64,000 nt of DNA from Azadirachta indica (lineage: Eukaryota > Streptophyta > Magnoliopsida > Sapindales > Meliaceae): the NCBI GenBank assembly GCA_022749755.1, contig CM040444.1:18397274-18461273 (forward strand). The letters run 5' to 3'. The notes below the pieces were generated by a model, which saw only the letters and a program-made list of their open reading frames with translations, was not told the origin of the DNA and made no database searches. Numbering within the stretch: position 1 is the first letter of the stretch; each line of letters opens with the position of its first letter. Below are positions 32,855-44,055 of this stretch, one piece after another. A program made the position numbers and the translations under genes.

Positions 32855-33443
32855 TAAATGTATTAGATTATTAAAATTGTGTGGTCTCTGTTCTCGCAAG
32901 AGGGAAGAGTTACAGAAGGTCAACATAAAATTGGGCGTTGACCCAATTCGTCAAATTAAAACACCAGCAAATTCCTTGGATACTTCAAAACAAGAGAAGC
33001 AAGACGATCTAGATCAGCTCATCGTCAGATCTGCAATCAAGCCAACTTATTTTCATTCAGGATCAGGTGCACTTGCTCTAATCAATCAATCTTTTCTTTC
33101 TGCAATACTTGTTTTCTTATTTTCTTACCTTGAACTGTATTCCAGTACTAGTAGTATTATTTTCAACTTCCTTCTGTTTGAACTATTCCTCGTTTTGTTT
33201 CAGATATTAGCTACTTTATCTGATCTAGTTGTGCTATATATGCTGCTTAAAGACTTCGGTCATCGTTAACTTTTCTTTGAAATCTTTGCCTATTATTCAA
33301 TTAGAGTTAACACATTTATTCTAGTTTATATTTTTAGTTTACCTTTTCCTTCTAACTGCTGGTTATTTGGCTTTACTGGGTTAAGCTTCCAAAAAGAAAA
33401 ACGAAGAAAAAAGCCCTGAAATATTTATTTAATCAGAAACAGG
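32822..33443 (+). promoter_or_regulatory. Proximal promoter and leader of the NLR gene
   Basis: A (TA)16 microsatellite (32822-32853) may act as the TATA region. Two W-box cores, GGTCAA at 32918-32923 and TTGACC at 32938-32943, lie face to face 14 bp apart; W-boxes bind WRKY factors that drive defence genes. A leader exon may end at atcag|gtgcac (33066/33067) with an acceptor at ag|g just before the start codon (33442), giving a 5'UTR intron. This is inference. The 130-codon frame at 32877-33269 is most likely leader sequence: it has no homology that I recognise, it overlaps the W-boxes, and its counterpart at 16975 is not conserved as protein. Confidence 0.45.
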
Positions 33444-36362
33444 ATGGCAGCAGAAGTAGGTACTGCTGTTGTTTCCGGCGTTGCATCAGAAGTTGCAGAG
33501 TCATTGTTCGATCCCATTCGACGGGAGATATCTTATGTGTTCAAGTACCGGAGCTACGTGGAGAAGCTGAGGAGTCAACTTGTGGATCTCAAAAACAAAC
33601 AACAAAGGCTGCAATATGCCGTTAATGATGCTGAAAGACAAGGGGACGAGATTTATGATGATGTGAAGCAATGGCTGATTAAGATGAAGGAATTTGTTGA
33701 ACGAGCAGAGAAATTCATTGATGAGGATGACGGCAATGCTAAGAAAAAGCGTTGTTTCATAGGATTGTGTCCCGATCTGCTGACTCGTCGTAATCTCTGC
33801 AAAGAAACATTGAATGCAGCAGAAGATGCTAGCAATCTCTTGGCAAATGGAAACTTCAGTAATGTTTCCTACCGTCCTCCTCCAGTGAAGACAGAACACA
33901 AGAATATCGGCAGAGGTTACCAGCAATTTGATTCCAGAATGAAGGTTTTCCAGGATGTTATGGAGGCGCTGAAGGATTCTACGGTCAACATGATCGGGGT
34001 ATATGGAATGGGTGGTGTGGGCAAAACCACACTAGTCAAGGAAGTGGCAAAGAAAGTGATGGAAGAGAAGTTATTTGATAAGGTGGTTATGGCTGAGGTT
34101 ACACTTAACCCTGATCTGAAAACAATTCAAGACAAAATTGCCTATGATTTAGACCTCATGTTTGGCCAGCATGAGAGTACAGTATATGCGAAAGCTGATA
34201 GACTACATCAAAGGTTGAAGAAAGAGAGAAGGATCCTCGTAGTACTTGATAACATTTGGGCAGAACTTAAATTGGAGGACGTGGGTATTCCTTTTGGGGA
34301 TGATGAGAAAGAAGGCCGTGTCCGACAACAAGAAGGTAATCGCGACGAAATGGAGGATGATCAGGGGCGATGCACAATACTGTTGACATCTAGAAGTCAA
34401 CATGTGTTACGCAACGATATGAATTCTCAAAAGAATTTCTTGATTGAAGCTTTATCTAATGATGAAGCAATGAGTTTGTTTCGGAAGATTGTGGGAGATC
34501 ATTCAACAGAATCATTTGAATGTGAATCCTTAGCAGTCAAAATTGTTGCAAAATGTGGCGGTTTGCCAATTGCAATTGAAACAATTGCAAAAGCACTAAA
34601 ATTTAAACCTCTTCCATTTTGGAAGAATGCTTTGTATCAACTAGAAAATTCCAATCCTAGACAAATCCAAGGAATGGAAGCGAATGTGTACTCTTCCATA
34701 AAATTGAGTTACCACTTTTTGCAAAGTGAGGAAGCCAAGTCTTTGTTTCGACTTTGTGCTCTACAAAAAGATGGTAGTCGGATACCTATTAATGACTTGA
34801 TGATGTATGGTATGGGTTTGAATTTGTTTGAGAAAGTTTACACACTAGAGCAAGGAAGGAATCAAGTACAGGTGCTAATCGATGTTCTCAAAACTTCGTG
34901 CTTGTTGCTGGATGGGGACACTGACGATGATGTTAAAATGCATGACGTTGTTCATGCTGTTGCTGTATCAATTGCCACAGATGAGCTTATGCTTAATATT
35001 TGTAATGTTGCTGAATTGAAGGAAGAGCCAGAAAATGGAATACAAAAAGACGCAACAGCTATTTCTTTACCCTATATAGATATTCCAGAGCTTATTGAAA
35101 GGTTGGAATGTCCAAAACTTGAGTTATTCTTGTTGTTTGTACAGGACAGAAGCTTTTTTCAAATCCCAAACCTCTTTTTTGAAGGGATGAAACAACTTAG
35201 AGTTTTGAGCTTAAGAGAAATTCATTTCCCTTCATTACCCTCTTCTCTTGATTGCCTAAATAAGCTTCGAACATTGTCTTTGATCAATTGCCGCTTACTA
35301 GGAGATGTAGCAATAGTTGGAGAACTAAAGAAGTTAGAGATTCTCAGTTTTCGAGGTTCTAGTATTGAGCAGTTGCCACGCGAAATTGGACAATTGACCC
35401 GGTTAAAACTGTTAGACTTGAGGAATTGTTCACCACTTAAGGTAATAGCCCCGAATGTCATCTCAAAGTTGTCTCAATTAGAAGAACTATATGTAGGTTA
35501 TAGGTTCACTCGGTGGGAGAAGGGTGACGGCGGAAGTAATGCTAGTCTTATTGAGTTGAAGGCATTGTCCAAACTAACCACCTTAGAAATAAATATTCAA
35601 GATGTCCAAATTAAGCCTCACGATTTGGTCTCCTTTGAGCTCCAAAGGTGCAAAATATTGATAGGAGATGCACCCTGGCCTTGGTTAGACTATGAAATCT
35701 CAAGAACCTTAAAACCCAGGGAGCTATATGAAAGAATTGACTCGGAGAAAGGGAAGAAATTCTTGCTGAGAAGAACTGAATCTCTCTGCCTAGTGAACCA
35801 GAATGGCTTTCAAAGTGTTCATGAATTAGACCATAGGAATGGTCTTCCACCATTAAAGCACCTGGTGATAAATAATAGTTTTGAAATTTTATATATTGTA
35901 AATTCCGTGGGACTGCTTTGGAATGCCTTTTCCTTGCTGGAGTCCTTGTTTCTTTCTAAATTGATTAACTTGGAAAAGGTAAGCCATGGCCACCTCCAAG
36001 CAGAATGCCTATCTTTCAGTAAATTAAGAATCATCAATGTAAAAGAATGTCATAAGCTAAAGCATCTCTTCTCTTTCTCCATGGCCCGAAACCTGTTGCG
36101 GCTTGAAGAAATGGAAGTGACCCAGTGTGAGAACCTAAAAATGATTGTTGGTGAGGAAAGTGAAAGCCGTATTGTCCACCAGAATGAAAGTGTTAACTTC
36201 ACTCAAGTGCACTCTCTCACACTATGTGGCCTACCACAGCTTACAAGTTCAGGAGTTGATGCGGGGATATCTCGATCATTGTTAGTAACTGCTTCAGCAT
36301 CCAAAGATATCGTTGTCAAGGATGATCTTGAGGAATTTATGAATGTGCTCTTCAATAATAAG
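33444..36362 (+). CDS. NLR exon 1: coiled coil, NB-ARC and first LRRs
   Basis: The ATG in aggATGgc is the first in frame. Residues 1-140: coiled-coil domain (RREISYVFKYRSYVEKLRSQLVDL..., VKQWLIKMKEF). NB-ARC: P-loop GMGGVGKTT 188-196; kinase-2 ILVVLDNIW 264-272; RNBS-B CTILLTSRSQ from 310; GGLPIA 372-377; RNBS-D-like LFRLCAL; MHD at 499-501 within VKMHDVVHAVA. All nucleotide-binding and switch motifs are intact. LRRs start near residue 560 (LRVLSLREIHFPSLPSSL, KLEILSFRGSSIEQLPREIGQL, LKLLDLRNC). The exon ends NNK|gtacgt. Reading on past 36362 gives only the Ile/Tyr of a (TA)n tract, which is intron. Confidence 0.95.
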
Positions 36363-39300
36363 GTACGTACTATATATATATATATATATATTGTGTTTCC
36401 ATGTTTCTATTTAGGAGTTAATGACATTTGAGTTTTTAAAATTTGGTTTATTAATTTGATTAATTCTAATAGTTTCAAAAATAATTATAAAATTCTCTAT
36501 TTATTAGTAACCGGCTATTATACTTTTAGAGATATTCATATATACCTCATTATGTACAAGAATGACACATATGCCCTAAAATTTTAGAAATAACAAATAT
36601 GCCTTTAGGATATAAAAAAATAACAAACACTCCCCTAAAGTTATAATACAACTATGTAAACTAACTATTTACCCTTATACATTTAGAAAGTATATAAATT
36701 AAACGTTTTAACTATATTTCTAATACATAATGGCCAATATGTACTTATGATTTATTTTTTGACCATTGCATTATTCAATATTTTTGATAATTAGTCTCCA
36801 AAATATTATTATTTTTATTATATTAATAATATTAAATATTTTTTAGAATATTCGATTATAAATTATAGAAATTAATATAATTATTTATATAAATCATATA
36901 AATATTCTCAAAATTATATACTTATAAATAATTATGCAGTCCAAATGTTTAGATTACATAAATTATATTATTTATAATTTTTTTCGTATATAAATCTCAA
37001 ATATTTAATATTGAATATTAATTTATCAAAAATATTTTTGAAATTATGAATAATATAACTCATATAATCCAAATCTTGAGAATATTTGGCTATAAATTCT
37101 ATAAAATTTTCAGATTATTTTAGTTATAAAATTATTGAGAGTATGTTATGAATACATACTAGTCAAAGATTATTTACATATAATTTAAATATTGAGAATA
37201 AAATTATTTAAAAAATTGATAATTTAGCTAGAGACTAATTATCCAAAATATTGAATGCACAATAATTAAAAAATAAATTATAATGTTATATTAGTCATAA
37301 TGTATTAGTAACAAAGTTAAAATGTTCAATTTATGTAACTTATAATTCTAAATATATAAGGGGAAGATAATCTTTTTGTATGGTTAAAAAGTAACTTTAA
37401 ATTGATATCTATCGTTTGCACATATTTCATGAGAGTATTTGTCATTTCTAAAATTTTAGGGAGTATCTACTATTTTTTCATACATAAGGGTATAATTGTC
37501 ATTTGTTAATAAGTTGGGATTTCTATGACTATTTTTGAAACTACTTAAACTAATTATGCAAATGAACCAAAGTTTAAGGATTTGCCTGTCATTAACCATT
37601 CTGTTTACCTTGTTTTTCATTCATAAAAAATATATCGATGGATCAGTTATGAAGAAGAATAACTCCTTTCGCAGGTTTGTTTTTCAGCCCTAAAGAAGTT
37701 GAAACTGTCATCACTTCATTGCATCGAAAAGCTATGGATTGATCGATTTCCTGCAATGTCTACATCTTCTTGTCAAAATTTAACAAAATTGGTGGTATTC
37801 GACTGTAATCGTTTGAAATTTCTGTTCTTATATTCAATGGTTAATAGTCTTGTAGGACTCCAACAACTTGTGATAGGGGACTGCAAGTCAATGGAATGGG
37901 TAATTGAAGAAGAAACAAGCTCTACCTCTAATTCTAGTTCTGTGGTGAATGTGCAAGAGGAGTTCCATATGGCTAGCAGCAGGTTGTTCCAAGTGTTTCC
38001 TCAATTAACCAATCTAGAATTGGTGAAACTACCAAAACTCAAAAGTATATATCAAGGAACGCACATTCTGGAATGGTCCGCATTAAAATATTTCAAAATA
38101 GATGAATGTCACGAAGTGGAAAAGCTATTTGGTTCTTCTGAATCAAAATTATTGAGTCGGAAAACAGAGAACCAACAACCCGTGCTCTTGGTTGATCATC
38201 GTAAGGTATGAAATTAAATGAAGTTATTTAGCACTGTACCATTACCAAATTATTTTACTCATTTTTGTTCTTTTTGTCAAAAACAAATCGCTCCAAATCA
38301 ATTATATTAATGCTCGCATAGGAATGTATAACGGTGATAAGGCAAATTAACAAATACCTCTACCAAATAGCTGATATTTTTTCCCCCTTTTTTTCTAAAG
38401 TTTGATGAAAAGGGATGACGTTTTTTCATATATTTCTTCTCCTTTGTTGACTTCCTTTTCTTAATTTCCTTTGAATTCTTTACTCCAGGTACGATTCCGC
38501 AAGTTGGAGGTATTAGAAATATTCGAAATGAACAACTTGAGAAAAATTTGGGAAGACCAGTTTGATGATTTGGGTTCTTTCGAAAATTTGAAGAGCTTGG
38601 ACGTACGGGGTTGTGATAAACTAATGACTGTTTTTCCACTGAATTTGACAATGAGGCTCGAGAGATTGGATAATTTGAACCTAATATACTGTCCTTCAAT
38701 AGAAGAGATAATTGAAGAAGAATCGAGCTCATCCAATTACATGGTGGAGGAGGTTCCTAGCAGATTTCAAGTGCTTCCCCAATTAACCAAGCTGAAACTA
38801 TGGAAGCTACCAAAACTCAAAAGTATATATCAAGGCACGCACATTTTAGAATGGCCAGCATTAAAATATTTGGGAGTAATTGGATGTCATGAAGTCAACA
38901 GTTTATTTGGTTCTTCAAAACTATGGAGTTGTGAAAAGAAAAGCCAACAACAAATGTTTTTGGTTGACCATCATAAGGTATGAAATCAAATTAATTTTAC
39001 TTAATTAATTAATTGTCTATATATTTATTATTTATTTTTCTATACAAATGATAGCTAGCAATCTGGGTTAAAAAAAAAAACTAATTAAATTTTTCACTGA
39101 AAATAGTAAAACAAATTTTAATTAATTATCTAATTATTAAAAATTTATAATTAATTGAAATTTGTATCTCAACTTAACTAAAAAAAAAAACTATAGCGAT
39201 AAATATAACTTAAACCAACTTGAATCTGATAAGATACTGATACTGTTTCTTTTTTTTTTTGGTCAATTTTGTTTTATTAATATTATTAGGTTGCATTCCC

Positions 39301-41731
39301 CAATCTGACGACTCTAGAAGTATTGAATTGTGATGAGTTGAGATTTTTGGCAACATTTTCAACAGTGGAGAGTCTGGTGAAACTTATAAAAATAAAGATA
39401 TTTAAGTGCAAAATGATTGAAAAAATTATAGAGATGCAGCTTGGAGAAGAAGTAGAGGATCCTATTGTTTTTAGCCAACTAGAAGATTTGAGCTTGGTTC
39501 GTCTTTCAAGACTTGCAAGCTTTTGCTCGCAGGATTACACTCTTGAGTTCCCGTACTTGAAAGAAGTAAGTGTGAGATCGTGCCCAAACATGAAGACTTT
39601 TTCTCAAGGGGTCGTAAGCACACCAATACTACAAAAAGTGGAATTCGCATTTAGAGAGAATGATTGGCGTTGGGAAGGCAACCTTAACTCTACCATACAA
39701 AATTTGTTCAGAGAAATGGTATGTATTTTATTAATTTACCAAAATATATCTATTTATTCGATAATTTTATGAAATTATTACGTTGATGAAAACTTACAAT
39801 ATTAGAGATTTCTTGAATGCATATTTCAATAAACAAAAAACGTAAAATTAGTTAAAATATTTGTTTAACATAATTAATGTTCTTAATTGAAAAAACTATA
39901 GCAAGATGTTCTTGCTATTTTTCATTTTAAAAAAATATTCTTAACAAACACAAATATTTTTTAATTCATAAAAGTATCATTTTTATTATTTTCGAAAATA
40001 CTATCTTAAAAATATTAGTAAACGTACACTTATTATCTTTCTATATCATTTTTCTTTTGTTCTGTATTTGGTTTAGCTCATGGCCATTTGCAACAAATTA
40101 TGTTCAAACTGAATTAGGTTGTAGCTCAATAGTAAATGTACACTTAATATTGGAGCATTTTGACTTTGAAATCAGAATTGTTATGGAGTGGAAGAATTAG
40201 AAGTTAAATATACATTACAAAAATGAATGCGTTCCACTAAAAATTGATACTATCACATGCTTTGTTAATTACTTTTTTACAAACGCCACAATCTCAAAGG
40301 AAGCCTTATTAGTGAAAATATTATAAGTTATTATAAGCTTTTTTTTCTACATATTGTGTTTTAACTAGAATGTTCTGGTTTTGGTAGGTTGGGTTCAGTT
40401 ACGTGTATGAATTGAAACTCTCACAAGTTCCAAATTTGAAAGAAATATGGCATGACCAAGCACTTCCAGTCAACTACTTTAGGGATTTAGAGTGGCTGGT
40501 GGTTGATGACTGCATGTTTATGTCGAGTGCTATTCCAGCCAAGCTGTTGCCATTATTAAACCATTTGAAAATGTTGGAAGTAAGGAATTGTGATTCAATA
40601 GAAGAGATACTTCATTTGGAAGAGCTAAACGCTAATAGTCAACACCTCAGGAAGCTATTTCCTAAACTTAAGAATTTGTCTCTCATAGATCTTCCGAAAC
40701 TCAAAAAATTCTGCAACTTCAACCGGAATATAGCTCAATTGCCTAAGCTATCTTCTCTGTTGATTGAAAATTGCCCTGACATGGTGACCTTTATCGCCAA
40801 TTCCATAACTGTGCAACTTTTTTTTTAATGGAAAGGTGATTCTCAATTAACTACTCTTCTCAATATCCTCTGTTTTGTTGTGCCTTTTTCCTTATTGATA
40901 TTTTAGTGGTATTATTAATATCATTATTGTCACTAATCTTCCAATACGAATTATAAACAGGTCATCTAATTGCATTTTCTCTTTCCTAAATTATGTTGGA
41001 TTTAGCATCAAATTTTATACATATTGGAAGATCATATGAATTGATTTATATTTTTCCGTGGAATTCATATATATGCTTGGAAGATAATATGCAAAGATTA
41101 GACAATTTCTATTAACACTCACTCATTTTCGTTGATTTTGCAGGTTGCATTCCCCATTTTGAAAAAGTTAAAGCTGTCTAAGCTGCCCAAATTATTGCAT
41201 CTGTGTGAGACAAATTCACACCCTAATAATGTTTTTGGAAGTTTGACAACTCTAGAAATATCAAAATGTTACAAGTTAGAAAAACTTGTGCCTTCTTGTG
41301 TGTCTCTTAGGAATCTAACCACAATGGAAGTATCAAAGTGTGACGGGTTGATAAATTTAATGACAATCTCAACTGCTAAAAGTCTGGTGAGGCTTAAAAG
41401 AATGAAGGTAACTGATTGCAAAATGATTGAAGAAATAATACAAGTCGAAGATGGATCGAAGAAGGATTGTATTGTTTTGGGCCAACTAGAACTTTTAGAA
41501 CTTAGTCGTTTGCCAAGCCTTATAAGCTTTTGTTCGGGGGATTACGAACTTAAATTTCTAAACTTAAATCAAGTAATGGTGAAAGAGTGTCCAATGATGG
41601 AGATTTTTTCTCAGGGAGTCTTGATAACACCGAAACTACGAAGATTACAACTGATTGAATTAGAGGATGAAGGCCGGTGGGAAGGCAACCTTAATTCTAC
41701 AATACAGAAATTGTTCGAAGAAATGGTCTGA
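33444..41731 (+). CDS. CC-NB-ARC-LRR disease-resistance (NLR) gene, six exons, frameshifted in exon 5
   Basis: An intracellular immune receptor of the RPS2/At4g27190-like CNL type. Exons: 33444-36362, 37675-38205, 38489-38977, 39290-39718, 40388-40835, 41144-41731, all with GT-AG borders. Exons 1-4 are exact multiples of three (973, 177, 163, 143 codons). Exon 5 is 448 nt, one base too long because of a T9 run, so the frame ends at 40826-40828 after about 1602 residues. Exon 6 (195 codons) is otherwise open. Without that one-base change the product would have been about 1800 residues. Regulation is likely through the W-boxes upstream and the dosage control common to NLRs. A truncated product that keeps CC, NB-ARC and most LRRs could still be functional. 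The extra base may also be an assembly error in a homopolymer. Confidence 0.9.
36363..37674 (+). other. NLR intron 1 with (TA)n tract and foldback element
   Basis: The donor gtacgt is followed by a (TA)10 run (about 36371-36391); the acceptor is tttcgcag. 36417-37596 is a foldback element (separate entry), so the native intron would be only about 130 bp. Confidence 0.85.
36417..37596. mobile_element. Foldback (MITE-like) element inside NLR intron 1
   Basis: Begins gttaatgac and ends gtcattaac. The first ~350 bp (36417-36760) match the reverse complement of 37265-37596 in order: aatagtttcaaaaata, cctaaaattttagaaat, aactaacta.ttacccttata.atttaga, ctaatacataatg. The centre is also partly palindromic. 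It has no coding capacity. No clear target duplication was identified. A related copy in the other orientation is at 50405-50955. Confidence 0.75.
37675..38205 (+). CDS. NLR exon 2: LRR module
   Basis: 177 codons, phase 0 on both sides (ag|GTTTGT ... GTAAG|gtatg). It encodes irregular LRRs of the RPS2-like kind: QNLTKLVVFDCNRLKFLF, LQQLVIGDCKSMEWVIEEE, FPQLTNLELVKLPKLKSIYQ, LKYFKIDECHEVEKLFGSSE. It is paralogous to exon 3, with KLKSIYQGTHILEW and CHEV..LFGSS shared almost exactly. Confidence 0.9.
38489..38977 (+). CDS. NLR exon 3: LRR module, duplicate of exon 2
   Basis: 163 codons, phase 0 (ccag|GTACGA ... CATAAG|gtatg). LRRs: LEVLEIFEMNNLRKIWEDQF, LKSLDVRGCDKLMTVFPL, LDNLNLIYCPSIEEIIEEE, LTKLKLWKLPKLKSIYQGTH. 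The intron between exons 2 and 3 (38206-38488) is short and has no insertion. Confidence 0.9.
39290..39718 (+). CDS. NLR exon 4: LRR module, paralogue of exon 6
   Basis: 143 codons, phase 0 (attag|GTTGCA ... GAAATG|gtatgt). It contains FPNLTTLEVLNCDELRFL, STVESLVKLIKIKIFKCKMIEKIIE, LEDLSLVRLSRLASFCSQDYTLEFPYLKEVSVRSCPNMKTFSQG and EGNLNSTIQNLFREM. The second half aligns closely with exon 6. Confidence 0.9.
40388..40835 (+). pseudogene. NLR exon 5: LRR module with +1 frameshift
   Basis: Starts ggtag|GTTGGG and encodes VYELKLSQVPNLKEIWHDQALPV, LEWLVVDDCMFMSSAIPAKLLP, LKMLEVRNCDSIEEILHLEEL, LKNLSLIDLPKLKKFCNF, LSSLLIENCPDMVTFIANS. Near the end, nine T's (40818-40826) shift the frame into a TAA at 40826-40828, before the donor aaag|gtgatt at 40836. 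The duplicate at 51664-52113 keeps the frame through the same point (450 nt, 150 codons). Confidence 0.85.
41144..41731 (+). CDS. NLR exon 6: terminal LRR module (untranslated if exon 5 stop is real)
   Basis: Acceptor ttgcag|GTTGCA, open for 195 codons to TGA at 41729-41731. LRRs: LKKLKLSKLPKLLHLCETNS, LTTLEISKCYKLEKLVPSCV, LTTMEVSKCDGLINLM, LKRMKVTDCKMIEEIIQVE, LELLELSRLPSLISFCSGDYEL, LNQVMVKECPMMEIFSQG, and the family C-terminus EGNLNSTIQKLFEEMV. Purifying-type conservation relative to 52407-52910 suggests that it was coding until recently. Confidence 0.85.
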   Translation, partial: VAFPILKKLKLSKLPKLLHLCETNSHPNNVFGSLTTLEISKCYKLEKLVPSCVSLRNLTTMEVSKCDGLINLMTISTAKSLVRLKRMKVTDCKMIEEIIQVEDGSKKDCIVLGQLELLELSRLPSLISFCSGDYELKFLNLNQVMVKECPMMEIFSQGVLITPKLRRLQLIELEDEGRWEGNLNSTIQKLFEEMV

Positions 41732-43409
41732 GTATGCGTCTCCTTTGCATTTGCTCAAATTTGTTTTCTTTTTATTATATTGACTCGCCAATTTGTTATA
41801 CATTCCATGCATACTTATACATGTATAAATATTCACAAAAATGCAGAGTTCTAAAGATAAAGATTGAGCGAAACTCATCCTTTATATACAATGAAGCATA
41901 GCAACTGTGTAAAATTATGGAAGCTAATCTTCAATAGATATATATTTTATGTTGTATTTGAACTTAAAATTTGTACAATTATTGAGCTAATCATTTGTGT
42001 TTCCAATACTTTGATATATATCTGCTTTGTTATTGAAGATTTACTTGTATGGCATAAGTAAACAGTTACACGTTAGAACTACGTGAGCACGATCGCGTAT
42101 ATTTTTCATCATTCTCCGCTAACTTGTTTATTTATTTATGACAATTTGTTCATGTCATTAGCCTTATATTATATTTCTATTCAAGAGATTGAAATAGATT
42201 ATAAACCTTGGATTCTCTTAATCAAGCTGACACGTTTTAAATTATGGAGCCTGAAAACAAACTCCTAATGAGTTATGTCCAGAACATACGACATCTACTC
42301 AATGTTCAGCCTCGGATGTTATACTAGATTTTATGATTATGGGTTGCTTTGTTTTCAAAAGTTGAATTTCAAGCAAATTGACTAAGATATTTATTAATTT
42401 CAAATTTTTTATTAGTGCCTGTTTAGTTTGACTTTTTTATTTGTTAAAAGGGTTTTTATCCTTTTTAAATTTTTTAATGTCGTTTGGTTGAGAATGAAAA
42501 AGAAATTTTGGGAATTAAAAAAACTATTTTCCTTCTATTGGAATAAGTCTAAAATTTGGTCTTTTACCAGTAGAGCTTTTTTAGCTTTTTTAAAAAGTAA
42601 AATTGTCTAAAATACCCTTACTGTATTTTAAAAATTTTATGTAATTTCTTTAAAATAAAATATTAAAAATCTATCTATTAAAGTAATTAATCAAATTTTT
42701 CTCAAAAGTCATTTGTGACAACCAAATGATTAATCAATGTTGTGTCATTAATACTTTTTCCTTACAATTATTAGTTCAATATTTCCATATTTCAATATTT
42801 CTTGTTCAAAAGTTGAATTTATTAATGCTCTTCATTTTTTTTTTAATTTTTGTCCTGGGTCACAGTTTATTTACGGGATATTCTTACTTCCGATTTTTAG
42901 GGGAAAAGCTAGATACCCATAATTTTGTGAAAATAAAAAGATACATCTTATCTTTTTAGTTTTCAGGCTTTGATAAAATAACAAAGCAAAATATAATTTT
43001 CTCATAATTAACAATTAAGTCCCTACTATTTATAATATATCAAAGACTAAAATTATAATTTCAAATAATTTTATTATTTTAAAAAGCATTAGAAAGATTA
43101 TTTAAATTAAAATGTTAAAATAAATTTGGAGGAACTGATATACTAAAATGCTTCTAAGCTCTTTCTTTTTTTAACTTTCTTGTTTACAATTTAGTTTGTA
43201 ATGATCATCAACATTTTTAGATAAAAAATGTATAATTTTTTTAAATATATATTTTAAAATCATATTATTTTCATTTTTTTTAAAACAATTATCAAACACG
43301 TAATTAATATAAATAAAAAATATAAGTATGTTCCATATTTATTACAAATAAAGATAATCATAATTCTCTAAACTTTTTACTAACTCAATATTGAATTTAC
43401 CTCACATAT
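41732..43409 (+). other. 3' flank of the NLR gene
   Basis: Non-coding. 42030-42065 (gaagatttacttgtatggcataagtaaacagttac) recurs at 52917-52953, and 42730-43400 partly recurs at 53220-53330, so it belongs to the segmental copy. The sequence around 42330-42720 has a transposon-like texture but no ends that I can define. Confidence 0.5.
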
Positions 43410-43645
43410 CATAATTTATAATTCTCACTTTTTATCACAAAATAATTATTTATATTTATTCCAACTTATTGTTAGCATTTTAATTTAGATAAGAGATATT
43501 CCTAAACACAATCGACTTTAGAAAAAAAAATACTAGATCCTTTATCTAAATTAAAATGCTAACAAAGAGTTGGAAAAAATCTAAATAATTGTTTTATGAC
43601 AAAAAAATAAGGATAATGAACTGTAATAGGTAAATTAAATTTAGT
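43410..43645. mobile_element. Small foldback MITE
   Basis: Left arm tttttatcacaaaataattatttatatttattccaacttattgttagcattttaatttag pairs with the right arm ctaaattaaaatgctaac...gttggaaaaaatctaaataattgttttatgacaaaaaa. It is about 230 bp with a short spacer and non-coding. A second, interrupted copy is at about 53325-54010. Confidence 0.7.
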
Positions 43646-44055
43646 GTTGTATCAATACAATTGATATTATATGTACTTTTATATTCTTATTTAATAGTTT
43701 AATTTCATTTTGATTAAAAAATTTAAAAGAACCTTGATTACCTTTATTTGCAATAAAAAATAGTATATATTTTATTTTTTATTTATATTAATTATATACT
43801 TGAATTTTTTAAGAAAATACAATGAAAGTAATATAATTTCAAATATATATTAAATAAAATGCTTATCTACAATATGTACTAAATTATTACCAAAAAAGTA
43901 AAATAAAAGAAAGGTTATCAATATTTTAGCATATTAACTTGTCTAAATTCATTATAGCATTTTAATTTAAATAATTACATTCTTTTTAATGTTTTCTAAA
44001 ATAATAAAATAAGAAAAATTATTTTAAATTTAACATTTTAGTCTTTAATATATAT
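43646..44055. repeat. Dispersed non-coding repeat, copy 2
   Basis: Collinear with 30780-31245 (see that entry). Confidence 0.5.

Noticed and set aside
32877..33269. 130-codon frame upstream of the NLR as a separate small protein gene
   Set aside because: It overlaps W-boxes and leader-like sequence, has no motif, and its counterpart at 16975 is not conserved as a frame. It is better read as promoter/leader.
36363..36431. Extension of the NLR exon 1 frame through (TA)n to a stop at 36431
   Set aside because: A strong donor (aag|gtacgt) precedes it and the next exon continues the LRR pattern in phase 0, so the extension (Tyr/Ile repeats) is intron.
38307..38736. Two minus-strand frames opposite NLR exon 3
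   Set aside because: They are antisense shadows of the LRR exon and its upstream intron, with no independent support.
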